A stretch of DNA of 64,000 nt, taken from the NCBI GenBank assembly GCA_963781105.1, contig CAWAED010000001.1, positions 248,001 through 312,000 of the forward strand, written 5' to 3'. Both the position numbers and the translations under genes were made by a program. This DNA comes from Palsa-295 sp963781105 (GTDB lineage Bacteria > Acidobacteriota > Terriglobia > Acidiferrales > UBA7541). A model generated the notes under the pieces. That model was not told the origin of the DNA and ran no database searches. It saw only the letters and a list, made by a program, of their open reading frames with translations. This document shows, piece by piece, positions 1-7,477 of the stretch; position 1 is the stretch's first letter; every line of letters starts with the position of its first letter.

Positions 1-173
1 TGCGTAACGGCGTCAAGGAAGTGAATCTTCGCCCGCGCGGCGTTGGCACCACGCAGCCGCTGCGCAGCGAGGAAACCGAGGACGGCCGCCGCCTCAATCG
101 CAGCGTCACCTTCAAAATCTATTTCAGCGCCGCACCCGGCAGCGCATCCTCCGGCGCTGCTCCGGAAAACTGA
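1..173 (+). CDS. OmpA-like C-terminal domain protein (3' end only)
   Basis: The reading frame is open from the window edge and stops with TGA at 171-173, giving about 56 residues. The segment with GVGTTQP, then EDGRRLNRSVTFKIYF matches the end of an OmpA-family peptidoglycan-binding domain, where an NxxxGRxxNRRV-type helix is followed by the last beta strand. Proteins of this family tether the outer membrane to peptidoglycan. A short Ala/Ser/Gly tail follows the domain. The N-terminus, signal peptide and any barrel or extra domains lie outside the window. The next gene starts 12 nt downstream on the same strand, so they could share a transcript. Confidence 0.7.
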   Translation, partial: RNGVKEVNLRPRGVGTTQPLRSEETEDGRRLNRSVTFKIYFSAAPGSASSGAAPEN

Positions 174-185
174 GCCGAAATCGCC

Positions 186-683
186 ATGCTCCAGAAGAAA
201 GTCTGCATGCTCGGTTCTTTCTCCGTAGGCAAGACCAGCCTCGTCCGGCGATTCATCGAAAGCATTTTCGATGAAACGTACCACACCACCATCGGCGTCA
301 AAGTAGACAAGAAAATCATGAAAGTGAACGCCGAAGACGTCACCTTGATGCTCTGGGACATTTACGGCGAAGACGTTTTTCAGAAGATGCGCATGTCCTA
401 TCTGCGCGGCATGTCCGGTTATCTCCTCGTCGTGGATGGCACTCGTCGCCAAACACTTGCAGACGCACTCGCCCTGCATGAACGAATCGTCCAAACGATC
501 GGAAAGCTTCCCGCTGTGCTGGTCCTCAATAAAGACGATCTAAAGGACCAATGGGAAATTGACCCCGCCCAGGAAGCGACACTCACTGAAAATGGCTGGA
601 CCGTTCGGCACACCAGTGCGAAGACCGGTGAAGCGGTCGAAAGCGTTTTCCTCCACCTCGGGCAAGCAATGCTGGCCGGCTAA
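186..683 (+). CDS. Ras/Rab-like small GTPase (bacterial)
   Basis: 165 aa, a complete small-GTPase fold. Visible motifs: G1 GSFSVGKTS (10-18), G2 TTIG (34-37), G3 WDIYGED (57-63), G4 NKDD (115-118), G5 SAK (144-146). TTIGV and WDxxGxD are closest to eukaryotic Rab/Ras proteins. The residue equivalent to catalytic Gln61 of Ras is Glu62, and the usual Ala or Thr before the G3 glycine is Tyr60, so intrinsic hydrolysis may be slow or depend on a partner. There is no C-terminal Cys for lipidation. The stop codon abuts the ATG of the hybrid kinase with no spacer, implying translational coupling. The natural inference is that the GTPase controls, or is read by, that kinase. MglA is a looser alternative; no Roadblock (MglB) gene is next to it. 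Confidence 0.88.
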   Translation: MLQKKVCMLGSFSVGKTSLVRRFIESIFDETYHTTIGVKVDKKIMKVNAEDVTLMLWDIYGEDVFQKMRMSYLRGMSGYLLVVDGTRRQTLADALALHERIVQTIGKLPAVLVLNKDDLKDQWEIDPAQEATLTENGWTVRHTSAKTGEAVESVFLHLGQAMLAG

Positions 684-2765
684 ATGCACTCGAGCTCCAT
701 TTTTGAATCGCTTTTCGCCGCGCAGGGCTACGCCCTGTTTGAACATCTCGGCGATGGCAATTTCCGCGTCATAGGCAGTTCGCCGTCCTGGTGCGTGGAC
801 ATCTGGGGCGCACAGCCTGTAGGCGAGGAAATTATCCGCTTGGGCGATAATTCACCATTCCTCGAGAACTTCCTTTTCGAAGCGGGCGAATTCTGGAATT
901 CCAAGCCTACAGGCTCGCTGAATTCCGGCAATTGGATTGAGCGCGGCGCCTCCGCGAAAGACACTCCTCTTGAAGCCTCGGCCTACTTGCTCGAAAGAAA
1001 GCAGATTCTCATCGTTCGTAATCTCTCTGAGACATTCGCACAGCAACAAGCCTGGTTCCAGACCGCTCGCAATTCCCTTCTCGAACACGAAAAACTCATC
1101 AAGGAAATCCAGAAGAAGGAAATCCTGCTGCATTGCATCGTTCACGATCTCACCCAGCCTCTCAGCGCCATGAACGGGGTATTCTCTCTTCTCAAGCGCG
1201 AAGCCCTGGCCCCGGCGCTGAAGAAATATGTCATCTCCGGCGAACGCGAATCGCAGCGCCAGGAACTGATGATCCGCGGGATTCTAGAAGCATTCTCCGG
1301 CGAGCTCGCCGCTCAACAAACTAAAGATGCCACCGCAACAGAAGTTCCGGACTTGCTGGCCTGTGCGAAACAAGTGATTGAAGAATTCTCGACTGCCTTT
1401 CGTGAACGCGGCGTCCGTCTGCGCCTCGATCCGCGCACGAATATCTCACGCGACTGGCACGTAATGGGCGATGCTGCGCGCCTCGATCGCATCTTCGGCA
1501 ACTTGCTGGAAAACGCGATGCGGTACACGCCGAAAGCCTCAACCGTTACCATCGGCCTGGAAGATCAAGGCACTTGTGTGCTCGCCTTTGTGGACGACGA
1601 GGGTCCCGGACTGCCTCCCGGCCAACGCGCAGATCAGCTTTTTGCGCTCTTCGCGAAGGGTAAGTCAAACGCGGGCAAGGCCGGCCTCGGGCTCTATTTC
1701 TGCAAGATCACCGTCGAGCGCTGGGGCGGCACAATTGGGGCACTAACTCGCGAGCCGCACGGCTCGCGATTCTGGTTCCGACTGCCTCGCGCGGCGAAGA
1801 GCGTCGAAGCGCTGAAACCCGAAGCTGGCGAAAAATCTTCTCGCAAAGAAAAATCTCGCGAAAGAGGCAAAGCCGAAAAGCCGCTGCGCATCCTCGTCGC
1901 CGACGATGCCGAGCTAAACCGCGATCTCGTCATCGAATTACTCCAAAAGCGCGGACATTCCGCGCAAGCCGTCGCCGACGGCCGTGCAGCTCTCGCGGCA
2001 CTCGACCGCAACACCTTCGACGTCGTCCTCATGGATGAGGAAATGCCGCGCATGAGCGGCCTCGAAGCCACCCGCGCGATTCGCCGGCAGGAAGCGAAGT
2101 CGGGCAAGCACCAGATCATCATCGGCCTCAGCGGCCACGCTACCGAAGAAGACGAAATCCGTTTCCGTGAAGCAGGCATGGACGCGTATCTCGCGAAGCC
2201 GGTCCATATGGACAAGCTGTATTGGGTCGTCGAATCCACGGCACAGAGCATGCAGAAATCAGCGAGCCGCGCAGCCCCGCAAGCCGAACCCGTCACACCG
2301 CCCGCATCTACCGAGTCGCAACACGCGCCGGCCGCGCAAACCGTGGCTCCTGACGCTGCCGCGGATCTCGAAGATGCTCACACCCACCTCCGCCGCACGA
2401 CCGGCGGCAACGAAAGGCTAATCCGCTCGCTCGCGAAAACATTCCTCGCCGATGCGCCAAAGACGCTCGCGCTGATCCGCACCGCCATCGCCAAAAAAGA
2501 TCACACCAAGCTGGCCAGCGCGTCGCATCTACTGAAGGGCTCCATCGCAATTTTTGGAGCGCCCAAAGCGGTGGCCGCCGCACGCAACCTCGAGGCCATG
2601 GGCCGCGGACACAATCTGGGAGATGCCGAGGGCACGCTGCACGCCCTCGAATCTGAGTTCACGATTCTCCAGCAAGAGCTTCAGGTAATCCAATCCGCAC
2701 CGGAACCAGACGTGCGCCGAAAATCGCAGCCCCGCGCACCAAGCGCCGTGCGCCCCCGCCGCTAA
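684..2765 (+). CDS. Soluble hybrid histidine kinase (PAS-like, HisKA, HATPase, REC, Hpt)
   Basis: 693 aa with no membrane segment. Residues 1-120 resemble a degenerate PAS-type sensor and 130-150 a signalling helix. The H-box VHDLTQPLS carries His154. The ATPase has the N-box NLLENAMRYTP (273-283), G1 DDEGPGLP and G2 GLGLYFCK. A charged linker (375-400) leads to a receiver with Asp407/Asp408, phospho-Asp451 in LMDEEMP and Lys505. After an Ala/Pro linker, an Hpt domain carries His615 in SHLLKGS. This is a full phosphorelay in one chain; the output regulator is not in the window. The ATG directly follows the GTPase stop (TAAATG). The sensor domain is unassigned. Confidence 0.9.
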   Translation: MHSSSIFESLFAAQGYALFEHLGDGNFRVIGSSPSWCVDIWGAQPVGEEIIRLGDNSPFLENFLFEAGEFWNSKPTGSLNSGNWIERGASAKDTPLEASAYLLERKQILIVRNLSETFAQQQAWFQTARNSLLEHEKLIKEIQKKEILLHCIVHDLTQPLSAMNGVFSLLKREALAPALKKYVISGERESQRQELMIRGILEAFSGELAAQQTKDATATEVPDLLACAKQVIEEFSTAFRERGVRLRLDPRTNISRDWHVMGDAARLDRIFGNLLENAMRYTPKASTVTIGLEDQGTCVLAFVDDEGPGLPPGQRADQLFALFAKGKSNAGKAGLGLYFCKITVERWGGTIGALTREPHGSRFWFRLPRAAKSVEALKPEAGEKSSRKEKSRERGKAEKPLRILVADDAELNRDLVIELLQKRGHSAQAVADGRAALAALDRNTFDVVLMDEEMPRMSGLEATRAIRRQEAKSGKHQIIIGLSGHATEEDEIRFREAGMDAYLAKPVHMDKLYWVVESTAQSMQKSASRAAPQAEPVTPPASTESQHAPAAQTVAPDAAADLEDAHTHLRRTTGGNERLIRSLAKTFLADAPKTLALIRTAIAKKDHTKLASASHLLKGSIAIFGAPKAVAAARNLEAMGRGHNLGDAEGTLHALESEFTILQQELQVIQSAPEPDVRRKSQPRAPSAVRPRR

Positions 2766-2792
2766 TTCAGCTGCCTGAAGCAATTGGCCCGT

Positions 2793-2821
2793 TTGACTTT
2801 CGCTTTTTGTTCTCCTACACT
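2793..2821 (+). promoter_or_regulatory. Sigma70-type promoter upstream of the 3089 gene
   Basis: TTGACT (2793-2798), 17-bp spacer, TACACT (2816-2821). It lies just past the histidine kinase stop and drives rightward transcription. The predicted start is near 2828, which leaves a leader of about 260 nt before the next gene. Confidence 0.55.
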
Positions 2822-2843
2822 AATTCTCGCATGCCACCAATAT

Positions 2844-2970
2844 GGCGGGTGCCGTCGTCGTCCCATTGCCTTTCAGGGTGATCGCAAGTGACCGCCCGGC
2901 TCTCCCGGACCGCGGCGCACCCGCCCGCATCTCCGCAAGCATTGCGACGCCCTACCCTGGTGGCGTCGCG
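2844..2970 (+). promoter_or_regulatory. Structured 5' leader, unassigned
   Basis: This is the core of the 323-nt gap between the kinase and the 3089 gene. GGCGGGTGC (2844-2852) can pair with GCACCCGCC (2926-2934), enclosing a small CCGG-CTCTC-CCGG hairpin. Next comes an 8-bp hairpin GCGACGCC (2944-2951) with GGCGTCGC (2962-2969). I tried TPP, cobalamin, glycine, c-di-GMP, fluoride and SAM consensus motifs from memory and saw no match. It may be a new leader RNA or simply stable GC-rich DNA. Confidence 0.3.
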
Positions 2971-3088
2971 ATGGACTCATCCCAGTCTGATCCCAGTGCT
3001 CCGAGAGCTGCGCCTTCTGCTGACTAAACGGGCACCCTTGCAGTAGGCGTGCTTGCCGCTCGGCCCTGGCGGCGTGATACTCGGAGCC

Positions 3089-4045
3089 ATGAAACGAGGG
3101 GTTGCGCTCGCAAGCTGCGTCGCCGGACTCATTGCACTGCTGTTCCCGGCGGTCGCGGCTCGCGCCGACGAGATCAAACTCAAGGACGGATCGAAGATCA
3201 TCGGCACAATCGTCGGCTTCGAGGACAATTCCTTCAAGGTGAAGACCAGCTACGGATTCGCAGTGGTGCAGAAAGACCAGGTCGTTTCCATCGTCGTCAC
3301 CGACAGCACGAAGAAACCCGAACCGAGTGCACCGAAAGCCGCCGCAGCTGCAACGCCCGCTTCCGCACCTACACCAAAGCCGGAGCATGCTGTCGCACTT
3401 CCGCCGAAGCCTGCCGCAACGGACTCTGCATCCAACGACGTTGTCGAATATCCGCACACGGATGCGCCGTCGGCAGCTGCGAACAATGCGCCATCTTCCG
3501 CACCGGCGAAGAATGGGCCGCAACCGAAAGTTACCCCGGTTACCGCGCCTCCGCCGCCGAAGCCTGCCGCGCCGGAACCGATGCGCGAAGAAGTCAGCGG
3601 GAACACCTACACGAACGACACATACGGATTCCGAATGTACAAACCTCCGGACTGGCACGTGATCGCGGGCGCGAGCAAGATTCTTCCCGGCGCGATCACG
3701 GCGATGGGCACGGACGATCAAACCACCTACTTGATGATCGGGCAGGAAACTGGAGGCAAGTCATTGACGAGCGTGATAGACGCAGGGGACAAGCGGTTGC
3801 ACGACGTGATGGACAACTTCAGGCCGCTCGACGAAAAGCACGTGACCATTTCGGGCGTCACCGCAATCGAAAGGCGCTTTCGCGGGAGTGTGGACGATCA
3901 CGACTGGTCCGGAGTAGCCGTTTACATTCCGCGCGGCGCCAGCGTATACACCATCTTTGGCATGACGCTAGCCAGCACCGACCTGGTGCAAATTCAGGAA
4001 AACGTGATTTCTCGCGCCATCACCAGCCTGCAATTCACGAACTAA
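3089..4045 (+). CDS. Secreted protein: short N-terminal domain, Pro/Ala linker, C-terminal globular domain
   Basis: 318 aa from ATG 3089; a TTG 12 codons upstream is open too, but the ATG has GGAG close upstream and begins a proper signal peptide. The signal peptide is cleaved after ARA-26. Residues 27-70 (DEIKLKDGSKIIGTIVGF) form a small DGS/GTI beta domain like those in surface proteins of this phylum. Residues 80-170 are a Pro/Ala/Lys linker of low complexity. Residues 175-318 start with a YTNDTYGFRMYKPPDW motif, as in PsbP/DUF1795-like domains. The protein is probably periplasmic or cell-surface. No enzymatic residues are recognisable and the function is unknown. A long structured leader precedes it. 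Confidence 0.75.
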   Translation: MKRGVALASCVAGLIALLFPAVAARADEIKLKDGSKIIGTIVGFEDNSFKVKTSYGFAVVQKDQVVSIVVTDSTKKPEPSAPKAAAAATPASAPTPKPEHAVALPPKPAATDSASNDVVEYPHTDAPSAAANNAPSSAPAKNGPQPKVTPVTAPPPPKPAAPEPMREEVSGNTYTNDTYGFRMYKPPDWHVIAGASKILPGAITAMGTDDQTTYLMIGQETGGKSLTSVIDAGDKRLHDVMDNFRPLDEKHVTISGVTAIERRFRGSVDDHDWSGVAVYIPRGASVYTIFGMTLASTDLVQIQENVISRAITSLQFTN

Positions 4046-4084
4046 GTATCGCGCTCTCCAACTTCCACCGACCCACTTCGCACT

Positions 4085-5521
4085 TCAGAACTTCGTCACT
4101 TCGCTGAAATGGAAGTCGCGAATCTTCATCGGCGGTACCACCATCTCGAACGATTCTTCTCCTGTGGCGCGCACTGCCGGCCCAAGCATCTCGACCTTCG
4201 CCAGCGCATCAATAATTCCTTGGTTGAAGCGAAAATTGCGGATGCCGCCCGCGACGCGTCCATTTTCCACAAGAAACGTACCGTCCCGCGTCATGCCCGT
4301 GAGCACTTTTTCGTAAGGATCCACTTCGCGGATGTACCAGAAGCGCGTCACGAGAATTCCGCGTTCGGTCGAACGAATCATGTCGTCCACCGATTTATCG
4401 CCACCCGAAAAAACCAGGTTCATCGGCGCTTCACCGTATTCATTCGGCAGCGTAAAACCGTGGCCGGTCGATTTGGCCTTCATTTTCTTCGCGGTGGCGC
4501 GCGAATAAACCAAATTCTTGGGAATGCCGCGATCTACCAGCAACACTTTCTGCCGCGGCAAACCTTCGCCATCCCACGGCGCACCGACCTGCAGCGGATG
4601 GTACACGTCGTCCCACAAAGTGATGTTTTCGCCGAAAATCTTCTTGCCCATGCGCTCGTTCAGGCACGAGCGCTTATCCAAAATCGCCGTTCCGGCAAAA
4701 TCGTAGAAAATTGATCCGACAAAATCGAGCGCCGCCGCCGGCTCGAGAATCGCCGTGTAGTGGCCCGGCTCCAGTTCGCGCGGCTTCCGCGAACCAGCCG
4801 CTTTCTCACTCGCGCTTTCGAATAAAGCGTCCGGGTCAATATTCAAAATGTCCGGCGAATTCGACTTCGCCCAGCCCGAGGAGTTCTCCTCGAGAATCGT
4901 GACGGAAAATTCCGCGCGCGTGTCGTCATGCCGCGCGGAAAGTCCCTTGGAATTCGCCAGCAGGTTGCGAACGTATCCCGTAGTGAAAATTCCCGCAGCG
5001 GTCTGCTTCCCTTCTTCCGCCATCTTGCAGACGCGCGTAACCGCCCGCGCGCGGTCCTGTGGGGTAGCTGAAACCGTCGAAGCAAAGAAGTGCGCAACTT
5101 TTTGGTATTTCTGGGGGCCCAGCATCGGCAGCAGATCCGGATTTTCCGGCTGGTTGCGCGCCAAATTCATTGCGGCAGCGACCACGCGGCGCAACGATTC
5201 TTCGTCGGTCTTATTGGTAGTGGCGCGCGCCGTATGACCATCCACCACGGCGCGTACCGAAATTCCCAAAGTGTGCTCGGCAACGTTCTGATGAATAGTG
5301 TTGTTCCCGAAGCGCGTCAACGCATCTACCGTCGAATCAATTTCGACTTCCGTCTCGTCGGCTTCGCTCAATTTCAGGATGCGTTCAGCGATGTGTTCCA
5401 GATCTGACGCCGAATAACGCGCACTCGCCCCGTAACCCGTGGAATTTCCCGCAGGCGCACGCCGCGGCGCGACCTTCCGCCGCGCGCGAGCTTTCGACCC
5501 CGATTTTTTCTTTCGGGCCAT
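4085..5521 (-). CDS. tldE: TldE/PmbA-type subunit of the TldD-TldE protease
   Basis: 478 aa of the TldD/PmbA family. It lacks the HExxxH zinc motif that its upstream partner has, as expected for the non-catalytic TldE subunit of the heterodimeric metalloprotease that degrades unfolded or modified peptides. The C-terminal half carries the family signature around GEAPMNLVFSGGDKS and GILVTRFWYIREVDP, with a terminal block ending in PPMKIRDFHFSEVTKF. The first 30 residues are a basic, Arg/Lys/Ala-rich extension and a later start is possible. The start codon directly follows the tldD stop with no spacer, so the subunits are translationally coupled and probably made 1:1. Confidence 0.88.
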   Translation of the reverse strand: MARKKKSGSKARARRKVAPRRAPAGNSTGYGASARYSASDLEHIAERILKLSEADETEVEIDSTVDALTRFGNNTIHQNVAEHTLGISVRAVVDGHTARATTNKTDEESLRRVVAAAMNLARNQPENPDLLPMLGPQKYQKVAHFFASTVSATPQDRARAVTRVCKMAEEGKQTAAGIFTTGYVRNLLANSKGLSARHDDTRAEFSVTILEENSSGWAKSNSPDILNIDPDALFESASEKAAGSRKPRELEPGHYTAILEPAAALDFVGSIFYDFAGTAILDKRSCLNERMGKKIFGENITLWDDVYHPLQVGAPWDGEGLPRQKVLLVDRGIPKNLVYSRATAKKMKAKSTGHGFTLPNEYGEAPMNLVFSGGDKSVDDMIRSTERGILVTRFWYIREVDPYEKVLTGMTRDGTFLVENGRVAGGIRNFRFNQGIIDALAKVEMLGPAVRATGEESFEMVVPPMKIRDFHFSEVTKF

Positions 5522-6982
5522 TTATTTCGCGAATGCCACTCCCACTTTGATCTTCCGAAACCGTGCCGGCGACGCACCGTGCCCGGTGCCCATCGTCTGC
5601 ATCGGTTGGCCCTTGCCGCAATTGGGCGTGCCCCACAAGGTCCAATGGTCGCGCGAACAGATCGCGTCACAACTGTTCCAGAACTCCGTGGTGATTCCGC
5701 TGTAGCTGGGATTTTTGATCATGCGGCCCTTCTTGCCGCCTTTGAGCTCCCAGCCAATTTCCGTGGAAAATTGGAAATGATACCGACGATCGTCAATGGA
5801 CCACGACCGATTCGTTTCCATCAAGATTGCGTCATCGGTATCTGCAATCAGATCGTCGTATTTCCACGTGCCAGGATTGATGCTGATATTCGTCATGCGA
5901 ATCATCGGCAGGCGATTCCAGGATTCCGTCCGCATGGTGCCGTTGGAGCGCGTCTCGCCGATCGCGGACGCAAGTTCGCGATTGCTCAGATACCCAGTGA
6001 AAAGCCCGTCAGTGATGATCGGAGTGCATTGCGCCGGCACACCCTCGTCATCGTAAGCGAACGTGCCAAGACCCGGCCCATGCGCAAGCCGAGCATCCGC
6101 GACGACGTTCACGATTTCCGAGCCATACTTCAATTTGCGCAACTTATCCAAGGTAAGAAAACTCATCCCGGCGAAGTTCGCTTCCTGCCCGAGCACGCGA
6201 TCCAATTCGATGGGATGGCCGATGGATTCGTGGATCTGCAATCCCAGCTGCGAGCCGCCAAGAATAATCGTCCGCGTGCCTTCCGGACATTGCGCGGCCG
6301 AATGCAGCGCCACAGCTTCTTCGCCGATCCGTTGTGCATTGCCCACCAGATCGAATGATTCGATCAACTCGTAGCCCTGCAGCGAATGCTGCCCGCCAAA
6401 ACTATTCGGGTAAGACCGCTTTTGAATTTCGCTCCCCGCAAAACTCGTCGCCACGATCCCGCCTCCCGCATGCATCTTGACCTGATGAATAGACGAACCA
6501 ATGCTCGACACAAATAGCTGGTCAATTCGCTTGAAGGACATCGAGCCTTCCGCCAACGTCACGCCCTTGACACCCAGCATCTGTTTGTCCGCGGCAATCA
6601 ACAAATCAATCTGCCGCTCCACAGGAATCCGAAAGGGATCTTTCAAGAAGGGATTCTGCCAGGTGTCTACGTAGGCTTCTTCCGGCGCAAGCGCCACGTT
6701 TTCGCGTTTCGCGAGCGCGGACGCCTTCGCGATGGCGACCGCTTCAGCAGCGCACGCCTGCACACCCTCACGAGTGAGCCGGTCGGTGGACGCAAACCCC
6801 CAAGCGCCGCTCGCGATCAGGCGAACGCCAATCCCCAGCGTTTCCGATTCGACGAGCGTCCCGACTTCGCCGTTTTTCGTGCCAAGTTCGCGCTGGCGGA
6901 TGTCCATGACGCGCGCGTCGGCATAGCTGGCACCGCGGCGCTTGGCCGTCTCGATCGCCCAATGGGCCCAGTCTTGCATCAT
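5522..6982 (-). CDS. tldD: TldD metalloprotease, catalytic subunit
   Basis: 486 aa. HESIGH at 251-256 is the HExxxH zinc motif of TldD, followed by the family block IELDRVLGQEANFAG. The C-terminal region has MTNISINPGTWKYDDLIADTDD-type and SGITTEFWNSCDA-type signatures. TldD and TldE form a heterodimer with a narrow active-site tunnel for unfolded peptides. Two in-frame ATGs (6982 and 6979) are overlapped by the TGA of a possible small upstream ORF. Shine-Dalgarno pairing is poor, which would fit coupled translation. The region upstream carries three copies of a 16-bp direct repeat. Confidence 0.9.
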   Translation of the reverse strand: MMQDWAHWAIETAKRRGASYADARVMDIRQRELGTKNGEVGTLVESETLGIGVRLIASGAWGFASTDRLTREGVQACAAEAVAIAKASALAKRENVALAPEEAYVDTWQNPFLKDPFRIPVERQIDLLIAADKQMLGVKGVTLAEGSMSFKRIDQLFVSSIGSSIHQVKMHAGGGIVATSFAGSEIQKRSYPNSFGGQHSLQGYELIESFDLVGNAQRIGEEAVALHSAAQCPEGTRTIILGGSQLGLQIHESIGHPIELDRVLGQEANFAGMSFLTLDKLRKLKYGSEIVNVVADARLAHGPGLGTFAYDDEGVPAQCTPIITDGLFTGYLSNRELASAIGETRSNGTMRTESWNRLPMIRMTNISINPGTWKYDDLIADTDDAILMETNRSWSIDDRRYHFQFSTEIGWELKGGKKGRMIKNPSYSGITTEFWNSCDAICSRDHWTLWGTPNCGKGQPMQTMGTGHGASPARFRKIKVGVAFAK

Positions 6983-7236
6983 GCGCGGGGGTTCCAGTTG
7001 TCGAAGATGGGATCGGACTGAGGCGCGCGCCGAGGTGTTGATTTGTATCGAGTAGAATCGGCAGTTTGTATTGAGTAGAAAAACCGCCTGTTGTTTGTTT
7101 TGAACGACTTACGGGAAATATTGGGATTATCCAGGCGTTCATTTGTCTCGAGTAGAAATTGGGCAGCGCAGTCGGTGCAAAGGCGTTTTGTCGGTTCATA
7201 CGGCTGGCGGTGGCCGGTGTCGCACAAAAAAATCAT
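6979..7236 (-). CDS. Possible small Cys-rich protein upstream of tldD
   Basis: 85 codons from ATG 7236. The N-terminus has CDTGH followed by CTDC, giving Cys5, His9, Cys20 and Cys23, which could form a zinc ribbon. The C-terminal half is basic and low in structure. Its TGA overlaps both candidate tldD start codons (ATGATG), an arrangement typical of coupled genes. Against it: the Shine-Dalgarno is weak, and the three direct repeats inside it are read in three different frames, so that part behaves like non-coding DNA. I rate it as possible only. Confidence 0.3.
   Translation of the reverse strand: MIFLCDTGHRQPYEPTKRLCTDCAAQFLLETNERLDNPNISRKSFKTNNRRFFYSIQTADSTRYKSTPRRAPQSDPIFDNWNPRA
7042..7157. 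repeat. Three copies of a 16-bp direct repeat upstream of tldD
   Basis: Consensus TTTGTNTYGAGTAGAA at 7042-7057, 7065-7080 and 7142-7157, on the plus strand. Copy 1 to copy 2 is 23 bp (about two helical turns); copy 2 to copy 3 is 77 bp. The copies differ at one or two positions. They could be binding sites for a regulator of tldDE or a degenerate local duplication. Confidence 0.55.
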
Positions 7237-7477
7237 CGAACCATCTTAGAGAGGCGGGAGCGAGAATGCAAACGTGGTGTGTAGTACGGGCTACTGTCAC
7301 TGGCACGTCGTGCTTGCTACGAAAAACGGGTAAAAGGGATTCTTCGCTTGGCTCAGAACGACGACTTAGAAACGAAAACAGCACTAGACTCCGGCGGTGA
7401 AACGGCGCGCACCGGGGCTGAAAAAAATGGGCGGGTCTTAGACCCGCCCCTACAAACTCCAGACGTGAGGTTTGAGA
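7237..7477. other. Non-coding remainder of the tldD-ahcY gap
   Basis: The gap between tldD and ahcY is 495 bp. Beyond the direct repeats and the possible small ORF, this part holds the ahcY terminator (7421-7450) and, near 7336-7365, a decayed match to the TCATCCCGAGCGAAGCG type of dispersed repeat. I see no other gene or RNA in it. Confidence 0.5.
7421..7453 (-). terminator. Rho-independent terminator of ahcY, built on a GTAG-headed palindrome
   Basis: On the minus strand GTAG is followed by GGGGCGGGTC, a short TAA loop, GACCCGCCC and then ATTTTTTT. The near-perfect 9-bp GC stem (7429-7449) plus seven T residues (7427-7421) meet the usual terminator criteria. It lies 25-55 nt past the ahcY stop. 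The GTAG head links it to the REP-like palindromes elsewhere in the window. Confidence 0.82.

Noticed and set aside
2766..3088. tmRNA, SRP RNA or RNase P RNA in the long leader
   Set aside because: No tag-peptide sequence, no SRP loop GGAAGG, no RNase P core motifs found.
3049..4107. 352-codon plus-strand ORF overlapping the secreted protein gene
   Set aside because: Arg-rich composition without motif; the 3089 frame has signal peptide and domain.
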